Notes: generated by a model not told the origin, from the letters alone. Counted from the stretch's first letter, positions 1 through 5,754 are shown. The stretch is DNA of 5,754 nucleotides from Spirochaetaceae bacterium (GCA_031268255.1 JAIRXO010000045.1:1-5754); one strand, 5' to 3'. Numbers and translations are program-made.

Positions 1-1460
1 AAGGCCATGATCTCATCCTCCGCGGCCAGGGCCTTGCAGTTTTTCCAGGCCCGTGAAAAAAAGACCACATCCACCGCGCCCTGGTAATCCTCGAGGGTTC
101 CAAAGGCCATTTCATGGCCATTCTTGTCGGTATGGAGCCGCAGGGACTTGAGGGCGCCTATGGCGGTATAGCTGCCCGCTATAGCTTTTGCCGGGGAACC
201 GAGGTCCAAAAGATGTACGTCCAGTTCCTTTGAATAGTTTCGTATATTCCGGTACTTGTCCCACTTGCGGTCCTGGGCACTGGTATCCCGCGCGGCATCT
301 TCGACATCATTGATTCCCAGACATTCACCTGCCACAAAGCTGCGCCTTTCCCTGTCCCGCTGGTATTCGATTTTTCCCTTGAGTATGGCAACTTTGTCAA
401 CTTCGATTTTGTCCTGGCAGTTTTCCCAGGTCCTGGGGAAGAAGGTAACTTCTATCTCGCCGTTATAATCGGAAAGAACCGCATAGGCCATTTTTCCACT
501 CTTGCTCACAATGGTTTTAAGCGACTTGATAATTCCGATCAGTATGCAGCTTCCGCCTGAAAGAGTGCCGGGATTGCCCAGATCGACGCGGACCGCCTTT
601 TGCCAGAGTTCCCTGTACTCATCCATGGGATGGCCGGAAAAGTAAAAGCCGATTAGTTCCTTTTCTGTTTTGAGTTTTTCCGCCCGGTCCGGTTCGGGAA
701 AATTCTCAAATACAAAATCAGGGTATTCCTGTTCTCCCAATTCTCCAAACAGGCTTGTCTGGCCGAACTTTTTGTCGTCCTTGATGTTCTGGGCGTAGTC
801 CACCGTCCTTTCCAGATTGCCCCTGAGGTTTTCCCTGGAGACGCCCAGGTTGTCAAAGGCCCCGGTAAGGATGAGGCGCTCTATGACGCTCTTGCCCACA
901 AGTTTGATGTCAAGGCGGTTAAGAAAATCCATAAAGTCCTTATAGGGGCCTTCTTTTCTTCCATCGACAATGGCGCAGGCGGCGCCTTCTCCCAGGCCCT
1001 TGATGCCCAGAAAGCCGTACACGATGCGGCCGCCGACCACGGCAAAAAACTTTTCCGACCTGTTGACATCAGGGGGGTCTATGGGAATCCCCATCTTACG
1101 GGTTTCGTCTATACACGCCGAGAGCTTGTCCTTGTCGGTGCTGTATATTTCGTTGGTAAGATTTGCCGCCATGAATTCTACGGGAAAGTTCGCCTTGAGG
1201 TAGGCCGTCTTATAGGCCACAACCGCGTAGACCGCGGCGTGGCTCTTGTTAAACCCGTAGCCGGCAAAGGGAATGAGGAGTTCGAAAATTTCATCGGCCT
1301 TTTTCCCGCTGTAGCCCCGCTCAAGGGCTCCGGCTATAAACTGCTCCTTTTCCTTGACCATTTTTTCCAGGTTTTTTTTACCCATGGCCCGGCGGAGTTC
1401 GTCGGCATGGCCCAGGGTAAAACCGGCTATGATGCGGGCCACCTGCATGACCTGTTCCTG
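1..1460 (-). CDS. dnaE: DnaE C-terminal part, same frame after the in-frame stop; partial at the left window edge
   Basis: The dnaE frame continues without another stop or frameshift for 486 codons (residues 711-1196, counting the TAA as 710). It opens with QEQVMQVARI and then LRRAMGKK at 732-739, which continue the fingers domain. FAGYGFNKSH lies at 775-784 with no intein. A helix-hairpin-helix-like segment is near 895-916 (VGKSVIERLILTGAFDNLG). QTSLF at 944-948 matches the QxxLF beta-clamp-binding motif. An OB-fold at about 1015-1075 is followed by a second similar one from about 1141 to the edge. The gene is still open at residue 1196, so the full chain is longer than E. coli DnaE (1160). 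This part is translated only if the TAA is an error, is read through, or if translation restarts at the ATG at 1448. If the stop is real and neither happens, this is the dead 3' part of a pseudogene. Confidence 0.9.
36..161 (-). repeat. Second copy of the duplicated OB-fold in DnaE (residues 1144-1185)
   Basis: This copy starts IGALKSL, keeps K.G..MA...L.DY.G and ends VVFFSRAWKNC, mirroring residues 1018-1058 at a start-to-start offset of 126 residues. The linker between the copies (about 1080-1135) is charged and includes a DxRKWDKYRN-like stretch. The copy may extend past the window edge. The duplication is visible by direct comparison; calling it a true second OB domain is inference. Confidence 0.7.
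417..539 (-). repeat. First copy of a tandemly duplicated OB-fold in DnaE (residues 1018-1058)
   Basis: This is a protein-level repeat. It begins IGIIKSL and continues through K..G..MA...L.DY.G to VTFFPRTWENC. It lies where E. coli DnaE has its single OB domain (the segment around GRLEVMLF), which binds single-stranded DNA near the polymerase exit. It aligns with residues 1144-1185 at about 20 identical positions out of 41 with one single-residue gap, counted by eye. Confidence 0.75.
1446..1459 (-). promoter_or_regulatory. Possible reinitiation site (AGGAA, 6-nt spacer, ATG) just after the internal dnaE stop
   Basis: Immediately downstream of the TAA the minus strand reads CAGGAACAGGTCATG. 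AGGAA (1459-1455) is a good Shine-Dalgarno match, placed six bases before the ATG at 1448-1446 (residue Met715). A ribosome ending at the TAA could restart here and make the C-terminal part, losing only Y-Q-E-Q-V. The caution is that QEQV is conserved in DnaE, so CAG GAA CAG GTC would give this pattern by chance. Confidence 0.3.
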
Positions 1461-1463
1461 TTA
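1461..1463 (-). other. In-frame TAA inside dnaE replacing a conserved tyrosine codon
   Basis: Read on the minus strand the bases run GGG GTC ATC ACC TAA CAG GAA CAG. Homologues such as E. coli DnaE have Tyr before QEQVMQ, so one base change at plus-strand 1461 from TAC or TAT explains the stop. The flanking frame is intact on both sides (709 codons before, 486 after). TAA is not simply a sense codon here, because the GGDEF gene ends at a TAA (5201-5203) exactly where its domain ends and the next gene begins. Confidence 0.95.
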
Positions 1464-3590
1464 GGTGATGACCCCGTAGGTTTCTTTAAGGACTTCTTCC
1501 AGCGAAGGGTCAGGATACTCAATGGCCCTGCGGCCCCACTTGGAGTCGATAAACTGGGGTATGTTGTCCATGGGCCCTGGCCGGTAGAGGGCGTTAAGGG
1601 CGATAAGTTCCTTGATGCTCGACGGCTTTGCCTGCTTGAGAATATTCCGCATGCCCTCGGATTCAAACTGGAATACTTCAAAACTCCTGCCCTCGCCGAG
1701 CATCCTGAAAACCGCGTCTGATTCCTTTGTGCCGCTCTCGGGTATATTCTGAACGCTGAAATCTGAGTATTCCCCGCCCCTTTGGCGGATCAACTGTTCG
1801 GTGTGCTTGATAACATCCAGGGTCTTGAGGCCCAAAAAGTCCATTTTTACGAGGCCGCATTTTTCCAGATACCCCATCGTATACTGGGTGGCCACGGAAC
1901 CTGTCTTGGGGTCCCGGTACAGGGGAACGTATTGGGCAAGGTCGCTCTTGCCTATGACCACCCCGGCGGCATGGAGACTGGCGTGGCGGTTAAGGCCCTC
2001 AAGTTTGCGGGCCAGGGTAAAGAGTTCGGTATACCGGCTGTCCTCCTCCAATTCGGCCAGCTTTGGTTCTCCGGCAAAGGCCTTTGCCAGAGTAACCCCC
2101 TGGCCGTTGGGAATGAGCCGCGTGATCATCTCCGACTCTGGTATGGATATGGAAAGGGTCCGGGCCACGTCCTTGATTACCTGCTTGGCCCCCAGGGTTC
2201 CAAAGGTAATTATCTGCCCCACCCTTTCCTTGCCGTATTTTTCGGTAACATAGCGTATAACGTCGTCGCGGCCCTCGTTGGCAAAGTCAACGTCAAAGTC
2301 GGGCATGGACCGCCGCTCGGGGTTAAGAAAGCGTTCAAAGAGAAGATCGTATTTAAGGGGATCAATGTCGGTAATTTTAAGGGAATAGGCCGCAATGGAC
2401 CCCGCCCCCGAACCCCTGCCCGGCCCGACCGGAATGTCCCGTTCCTTGGCCCAGTTGATAAAATCGGCCACGATAAGAAAGTAGCCGGTAAAATTCATTT
2501 TGATTATTACGTCAAGCTCGTACCCGGCCCGCTCCTGTATCTCCTCCCAGCGCGATCCGCCCTCTGCCTTTTCCACGGGATAGCGTTCGGGAAGGCCCTT
2601 GAGGACAAGGTGGCGCAGGTACGCATCCGGTTCCGCGAAACCGGGGGGGATCTTAAATTCAGGAAGGTATTGGGGAAGGTCCTCTATCCTGACCCGGGGA
2701 ATATCGGCGGAACAGCGTTCGGCGATACGCAGCGTATTGCTCAGGGCCTCCGGGTATTCGGGAAAGAGAGCGGCCATTTCGTCTCCGCTCTTGAGGTAGA
2801 ACTGGTCCCCGTAATACTTCTTGCGCCTCTCCTCACTGCGCTGCTTGCCGGTGCCTATGCACAGGAGTATATCGTGAGAAACAGCGTCCTCCTGTTTAAG
2901 GTAGTGAACATCATTGGTAGCCACCAGGGGAATACCCGTGCGCAGGGATATGCCCGCGACCGCGTCGTTTATATCTTTCTGGGACAAGGCGCCCTTGAGC
3001 CACGCGGCGGGAATTCCGTGGTCCTGTATCTCAAGGTAAAAATTGTCGTCGCCGAAAATATCCCGGTAACGGCGGGCCTTGGCCTCTGCCTCGTCAATTT
3101 TTCCCGCCCGGATAAGCCGGGGTATTTCCCCGGACACGCAGGCGGACAGAGCGATGATGCCGTTGTGGTATACGGATAAAAGTTCATCGTCAACCCGGGG
3201 ACGGTGGTAAAACCCTTCGGTATAGGCAAAGGAACAGAGCTTAACCAGGTTAAAGTAACCCTCACGGCTCGCCGCCAAAAGTACCAGATGGTAGTATTTA
3301 TTGTCGCCTTCTGCGCCTTTTTTTTCAAAACGGGACCCCGGAGCGACGTACACCTCGCAGCCTATGATGGGCTTGACGGGGTTTTTCCGCTTGACATGTT
3401 CTCCCTTTTCGTCAAGGGTTTCTTCGCAGGCGGCGATAAATTCCATGGCGCCGAACATATTCCCGTGATCGGTGAGGGCAAGGTGCTTCATTCCCAGTTT
3501 TTCCGCCCTGTCCGCGAGGCTCGTTACCGAGACCGCGGCGTCCTGGAGGGAATAATCGGAATGGACGTGAAGATGGACAAAATCAGTCAT
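1461..3590 (-). CDS. dnaE: DNA polymerase III alpha subunit (DnaE), N-terminal 709 residues, ended by an in-frame TAA
   Basis: This is the replicative polymerase subunit that extends DNA in the Pol III holoenzyme. The ATG at 3590 fits the family start (MTDFVHLHVHSDYS). Residues 1 to about 290 form the PHP domain. The likely metal ligands H8, H10, D17, H42 (TDHGN), E79, H101, C151, D227 and H229 all appear present, unlike in E. coli DnaE. The polymerase core carries GPGRGSGAGS at 389-398, the catalytic aspartates D431 and D433 in PDFDVDF, and D584 in VKMDFLGL. NALYRPGPM at 666-674 leads into the fingers. The reading then stops after YGVIT at residue 709, where relatives read YGVxxYQEQVMQ. As written the product has the catalytic aspartates but lacks the rest of the fingers, the clamp-binding motif and the OB-fold, all of which follow in the same frame. 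The ribosome site is weak. It is divergent from the V4R gene. Family identity is near certain; whether the stop is real is not. Confidence 0.96.
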   Translation of the reverse strand: MTDFVHLHVHSDYSLQDAAVSVTSLADRAEKLGMKHLALTDHGNMFGAMEFIAACEETLDEKGEHVKRKNPVKPIIGCEVYVAPGSRFEKKGAEGDNKYYHLVLLAASREGYFNLVKLCSFAYTEGFYHRPRVDDELLSVYHNGIIALSACVSGEIPRLIRAGKIDEAEAKARRYRDIFGDDNFYLEIQDHGIPAAWLKGALSQKDINDAVAGISLRTGIPLVATNDVHYLKQEDAVSHDILLCIGTGKQRSEERRKKYYGDQFYLKSGDEMAALFPEYPEALSNTLRIAERCSADIPRVRIEDLPQYLPEFKIPPGFAEPDAYLRHLVLKGLPERYPVEKAEGGSRWEEIQERAGYELDVIIKMNFTGYFLIVADFINWAKERDIPVGPGRGSGAGSIAAYSLKITDIDPLKYDLLFERFLNPERRSMPDFDVDFANEGRDDVIRYVTEKYGKERVGQIITFGTLGAKQVIKDVARTLSISIPESEMITRLIPNGQGVTLAKAFAGEPKLAELEEDSRYTELFTLARKLEGLNRHASLHAAGVVIGKSDLAQYVPLYRDPKTGSVATQYTMGYLEKCGLVKMDFLGLKTLDVIKHTEQLIRQRGGEYSDFSVQNIPESGTKESDAVFRMLGEGRSFEVFQFESEGMRNILKQAKPSSIKELIALNALYRPGPMDNIPQFIDSKWGRRAIEYPDPSLEEVLKETYGVIT

Positions 3591-3613
3591 AATACTGTCT
3601 TGAGTATACCCTA

Positions 3614-3642
3614 TTGCCCAATAATTCGCATAGATGTATACT
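3614..3642 (+). promoter_or_regulatory. Putative sigma-70-type promoter for the V4R-GGDEF cluster
   Basis: TTGCCC (3614-3619) is followed after 17 bp by TATACT (3637-3642, five of six to TATAAT). The predicted start near 3649 leaves a very short leader of about 13 bases. It overlaps the proposed dnaE promoter on the other strand, so both could not be occupied at once. The TTG at 3614 is also in frame with the V4R gene, but as part of this -35 box it is an unlikely start codon. Confidence 0.4.
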
Positions 3643-3650
3643 ATTGTCAG
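3621..3650 (-). promoter_or_regulatory. Putative sigma-70-type promoter for dnaE
   Basis: On the minus strand CTGACA (3650-3645, five of six to TTGACA) is followed after 18 bp by AATTAT (3626-3621, four of six to TATAAT). Transcription would start near 3614, leaving a leader of about 24 bases before the dnaE ATG. A better-looking TATACT at 3608-3603 lies so close to the start codon that it would give an almost leaderless message. Eye-based prediction only. Confidence 0.35.
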
Positions 3651-3661
3651 AGAGAAATAAT

Positions 3662-4201
3662 ATGACAAATTCAAAGCGAAAGTACCAATTTTCCTGGGAT
3701 GACACAGTCGGCGCCGACATGGGGCTTGCCCGTCCAAGCCTGGGGCCGAATACCCGGGTAGAAGTGTACCGTCTGTTTCAGTTTACCTTACGGGATATTC
3801 TGGAGCAGCGTTACGGAACCGAAACGGCCGATATACTCTTCAGGGACGCGGGAGTCCTCGCGGGGAAGGCCTTTTTTGCACAATTCCTCAGCGACGCGAA
3901 AAACGTGGGAGAGCTGTCAACCAAGATACAGGAAAACTTTACCACCTTCGGCATAGGCATCTTCAGGGTCGAAACAGCCGAACCTGACAGGGGCCACTTT
4001 ATCTTTACCGTTGACGAGGACCTCGACTGCTCCGGTCTTCCCGATACATCCGATGTCATCTGCGTCTATGATGAAGGCTTTATCCAGGGCATACTGGAAT
4101 CCTTCAGCGGAAAGAACTTTAAGGTTGAAGAAGTAGACTGCTGGTGTACCGGATCACGGACCTGCCGTTTTGACGCCCGGCACACCAGCCCGGATCGGTA
4201 G
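3662..4201 (+). CDS. Stand-alone V4R (4-vinyl reductase) domain sensor protein, 179 aa
   Basis: V4R domains are small-molecule-binding sensor domains, known from the phenol-responsive regulators DmpR/MopR/PoxR and from many short bacterial proteins. The helical first half (residues 30-75, TRVEVYRLFQFTLRDILEQ and GVLAGKAFF) and the C-terminal block fit the family: C134-VYDEGFIQGILESFSGKNFKVEEVDCWC-type sequence ending TCRFDA at 167-172. C134, E157, C160 and C168 reproduce the spacing of the zinc ligands that I recall for MopR (Cys, 23 on Glu, 3 on Cys, 8 on Cys). C162 is an extra cysteine. There is no signal peptide, membrane segment or output domain, so it is a soluble sensor that must act through a partner. 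I chose the ATG at 3662, preceded by AGAGAG with a seven-base spacer, over the in-frame TTG at 3614. It lies three bases from the diguanylate cyclase gene, the likeliest partner. The ligand is unknown. Confidence 0.85.
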   Translation: MTNSKRKYQFSWDDTVGADMGLARPSLGPNTRVEVYRLFQFTLRDILEQRYGTETADILFRDAGVLAGKAFFAQFLSDAKNVGELSTKIQENFTTFGIGIFRVETAEPDRGHFIFTVDEDLDCSGLPDTSDVICVYDEGFIQGILESFSGKNFKVEEVDCWCTGSRTCRFDARHTSPDR

Positions 4202-4204
4202 GAA

Positions 4205-5203
4205 ATGCCTGATAATCAGGAATCTTCTGTCCTCGAACATATTACAAAACTCATTAACCACGGGCAGCTTCCTGAACTTGACGACAGCCTCAAAGACATA
4301 CCCGGCCTGGCGGAACTCCACGAACAGATAACCCAGTTACGCGAGACCCTCTTTGCCTTTTCATCAGGAGATCTTTCCCAGACAATAAAGAGCAGGGGCT
4401 TTATAGCCGGCTGCCTCAAATCCCTCCAGGCCCATCTGCGCCACATGGTCTGGCAGGTCAAGCAGGTAGAACAGGGCGACTTTACCCAGCGGGTTGAATT
4501 TCTGGGGGAATTTTCCGACGCTTTTAACAACATGGTTACGCAGCTCGACGAAACCCTCAACGCCCTGCAGAAAAAAGAGCATGCCCTTGAGATACTCACC
4601 TCCAATCTCAGAAACGAAGTCAGCCTCCGCAACGAGGCCATGGACGCGCTCAAGGAAAGCGAGACCCGCTTCAAATACCTGGCCAGCCATGATCCCTTGA
4701 CCGGCGCCCTTAACCGGCGATCCTTTCTTGACCGGGCCTTTGCCGAATTCGAGGCCGCGGCCATACGGAGGATACCCTGCTGCCTGGCCATCATGGACAT
4801 TGACCTCTTCAAGGCTTTTAACGATACCTACGGCCACCTGGCGGGGGACGCAACGCTTCAGCATGTGGTAAAGGTCATAAGCCAGATACTGCGGAAAAGC
4901 GACTTTATGGGCCGCTACGGCGGGGAGGAATTTATTTTTCTGTTCTGCAATTCCACCCTTGAGTCTACAGGCCACATCGTGGAAAGAATACGGGAGACCA
5001 TAGCCTCAAGCCCCCTTAACTGGGAAGAAAGGAGCCTGACTGTTACCGCGAGTTTCGGAGTCAGCGTGGCGCCGGAGGGGAAAATTCCCCATGACCAGAG
5101 CTTTATGGATGAACTTATCACCGTCGCCGACGCGGCCCTTTACGAAGCGAAAAAGGCCGGAAGAAACCGCGTCGTCTGTCAAAAAGTAACCCAGGAAACT
5201 TAA
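4205..5203 (+). CDS. Soluble diguanylate cyclase with HAMP-like repeats and a GGDEF domain, 332 aa
   Basis: It should join two GTP into the second messenger cyclic di-GMP. The C-terminal domain (about 160-330) is a complete GGDEF domain: HDPLTGALNRR at 162-172, MDIDLFKAFNDTYGHLAGD at 197-215 with metal ligand D198, the active-site loop GGEEF at 239-243, and ADAALYEAKKAGRNRV near the end. RKSD at 230-233 sits exactly five residues before GGEEF, the product-inhibition I-site, so feedback control is expected. Residues about 38-125 hold two HAMP-like segments (GDLSQ at 55-59 and GDFTQ at 91-95, 36 apart), and 115-158 look like a coiled coil leading to the cyclase. No membrane segment is visible, which is unusual for HAMP proteins. 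It starts three bases after the V4R stop. AGGA lies only one base before the ATG, so coupled translation is likely. Cyclase identity is very secure; the input signal is inferred to come through the V4R protein. Confidence 0.95.
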   Translation: MPDNQESSVLEHITKLINHGQLPELDDSLKDIPGLAELHEQITQLRETLFAFSSGDLSQTIKSRGFIAGCLKSLQAHLRHMVWQVKQVEQGDFTQRVEFLGEFSDAFNNMVTQLDETLNALQKKEHALEILTSNLRNEVSLRNEAMDALKESETRFKYLASHDPLTGALNRRSFLDRAFAEFEAAAIRRIPCCLAIMDIDLFKAFNDTYGHLAGDATLQHVVKVISQILRKSDFMGRYGGEEFIFLFCNSTLESTGHIVERIRETIASSPLNWEERSLTVTASFGVSVAPEGKIPHDQSFMDELITVADAALYEAKKAGRNRVVCQKVTQET

Positions 5204-5207
5204 AGGA
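5203..5207 (+). promoter_or_regulatory. Ribosome binding site AAGGA fixing the start of the small downstream gene
   Basis: AAGGA overlaps the TAA of the diguanylate cyclase gene and lies six bases before the ATG at 5214, ideal spacing. It is the clearest Shine-Dalgarno site in the plus-strand cluster, and it supports both the start and co-transcription with the cyclase. Confidence 0.75.
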
Positions 5208-5213
5208 CGCCTA

Positions 5214-5600
5214 ATGAGGACCGAACTTTTTACCCTTTGCGATTTTGCCCAGGAAAACGGAGGCAAACTTACCATCGTGGGAACATTTGACACCATCATA
5301 GCCAGGGAATTTCCCTGCGTACATCCCCACCTCTTTATAGTTATACGCATACGCTATGACCTTTGGGAATTCGGCAGCCACAATTTCAGAATAGAAACCA
5401 GGGACCTCGACGGCGGCATGAGCATAGAGCCGGTAGCGGGGCGTATCGAGGTAAAGGGCGTAGGCAACGCCAGCGCCGTCTCCCACCTGGTCTTTTCCAT
5501 ATCCAATCTGCAGTTCAAATCCAGCGGGGTCGTCAATTTCGCCCTTTACATAGATGACAAAGAAATGACTTCCACGCCCCTCTACCTGAGAAAAGGCTGA
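5214..5600 (+). CDS. Small conserved protein resembling the DUF6941 family, 128 aa
   Basis: No function is known to me. The N-terminal pattern LCDFAQENGGKLTIVGTFDTI (8-28), then FPCVHPHLFIVIRIRY (33-48), resembles a family of short uncharacterised proteins that I associate with DUF6941. These begin with an alanine/cysteine-Asp-x-Ala segment and a GKL..xG.xD.I motif. The rest alternates hydrophobic and polar residues as in a beta-sandwich: HNFRIETRDLDG (56-67), VVNFALYIDDKE (106-117) and the ending TPLYLRKG. There is no signal peptide, membrane segment or catalytic motif. It follows the cyclase by 10 bp with a strong ribosome site, so it is very likely in the same transcript. No link to cyclic di-GMP can be read from its sequence. 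It is clearly a real gene from its start signal, tight spacing and codon use, but the family assignment is from memory and tentative. Confidence 0.8.
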   Translation: MRTELFTLCDFAQENGGKLTIVGTFDTIIAREFPCVHPHLFIVIRIRYDLWEFGSHNFRIETRDLDGGMSIEPVAGRIEVKGVGNASAVSHLVFSISNLQFKSSGVVNFALYIDDKEMTSTPLYLRKG

Positions 5601-5612
5601 ACTATCCACAAA

Positions 5613-5754
5613 CTACAGGCGATCATTTCGGGCAAGCAGTAAAAGATCGGCAAGCACCAGGGCGGTCATGGCCTCAACAACAGGCACTATCCTCGGACAT
5701 ATACAGACATCGTGCCTCCCGCCGACAACCAGGTCCCTTTCCCTGCCATCCCGG
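5613..5754 (-). CDS. aroC: Chorismate synthase, C-terminal 46 residues (partial)
   Basis: Chorismate synthase converts 5-enolpyruvylshikimate-3-phosphate to chorismate with reduced FMN, the last step of the shikimate pathway. The minus strand, entering at the right edge, reads DLVVGGRHDVCICPR and then IVPVVEAMTALVLADLLLL before ending ARNDRL and TAG (5615-5613). GRHD, followed by PRxVPVVEAMxALVLAD, is the hallmark C-terminal block of AroC and lies near the FMN/active site. Here the usual GRHDPC is GRHDVC. The chain ends shortly after the block, as in bacterial AroC. The gene is convergent with the small DUF6941-like gene, with 12 bp between the stop codons and no clear hairpin terminator. It was too short to be taken as a free-standing ORF but is convincing from the motif. 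Confidence 0.93.
   Translation of the reverse strand, partial: RDGRERDLVVGGRHDVCICPRIVPVVEAMTALVLADLLLLARNDRL

Noticed and set aside
1230..1290. An intein or split-intein junction at the FAGYGFNKSH site, as in cyanobacterial DnaE.
   Set aside because: The site is uninterrupted, with no intein motifs, and the stop codon lies about 68 residues upstream of it.
1461..1463. Reassignment of TAA to a sense codon across the genome.
   Set aside because: TAA closes the GGDEF gene at the natural domain end, with a ribosome site and start codon right after it; TAG and TGA also act as normal stops for neighbouring genes.
1239..1721. A 160-codon plus-strand frame crossing the dnaE internal stop, considered as an inserted gene.
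   Set aside because: DnaE conservation is continuous on both sides of the stop in the minus frame, so there is no inserted sequence; the plus frame is antisense noise.
1782..3179. A long plus-strand open frame (465 codons) opposite dnaE.
   Set aside because: It lies wholly antisense to the conserved PHP and polymerase core of DnaE, has no family resemblance and no convincing ribosome site. It is a by-product of the codon use of the real gene.
3614..3661. A TTG start at 3614 extending the V4R protein by 16 residues.
   Set aside because: The extension has no family match, the TTG coincides with the likely -35 box, and the ATG at 3662 has a spaced purine-rich ribosome site.
4216..4975. Two minus-strand open frames of about 200 codons opposite the GGDEF gene.
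   Set aside because: The GGDEF protein is complete and motif-rich on the plus strand. The antisense frames look like compositional shadows with no recognisable domain.
5590..5640. A bidirectional terminator between the DUF6941-like gene and aroC.
   Set aside because: I found no stable inverted repeat with a T-run in the 12-bp gap or its flanks.

Overview
The window reads as a stretch of bacterial chromosome, moderately GC-rich and almost fully coding. The DnaE type (DnaE1-like, with a HLHVHSDYS start and an intact PHP site) and the gene mix suggest a spirochaete, perhaps Treponema-like. That placement is inferred from remembered protein style only and is held at moderate to low confidence. 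I see no mobile elements, CRISPR arrays, tRNA or rRNA, and no gene-free gap longer than about 75 bp.

Layout. (1) Positions 3590 down to 1 on the minus strand hold dnaE, the replicative DNA polymerase III alpha subunit, running off the left edge. Its frame is clean except for one TAA at 1461-1463, which replaces the tyrosine of the conserved YQEQVMQ segment. The same frame then stays open to the window edge with unmistakable DnaE sequence. (2) A 71-bp divergent intergenic region (3591-3661) holds overlapping promoter-like elements and a near direct repeat. (3) On the plus strand lies a tight three-gene cluster: a stand-alone V4R sensor protein (3662-4201), a soluble HAMP-like/GGDEF diguanylate cyclase (4205-5203), and a small protein resembling DUF6941 (5214-5600). 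(4) The C-terminal end of chorismate synthase, aroC, lies on the minus strand (5613-5754, partial) and converges on the cluster with 12 bp between stop codons.

How the genes work together. dnaE and aroC are housekeeping genes. The plus-strand cluster between them looks like a small signalling unit: the V4R protein carries the residues of a zinc/ligand-sensing V4R domain, and the cyclase has no membrane or sensor domain of its own beyond HAMP-like relays, so the V4R protein may be its sensory partner.

Most notable are the single in-frame ochre codon in an essential polymerase gene, followed at once by a Shine-Dalgarno-like AGGAA and an ATG, and a tandem duplication of the OB-fold near the DnaE C-terminus. 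A sequencing or assembly error is the leading explanation for the stop and must be excluded first.
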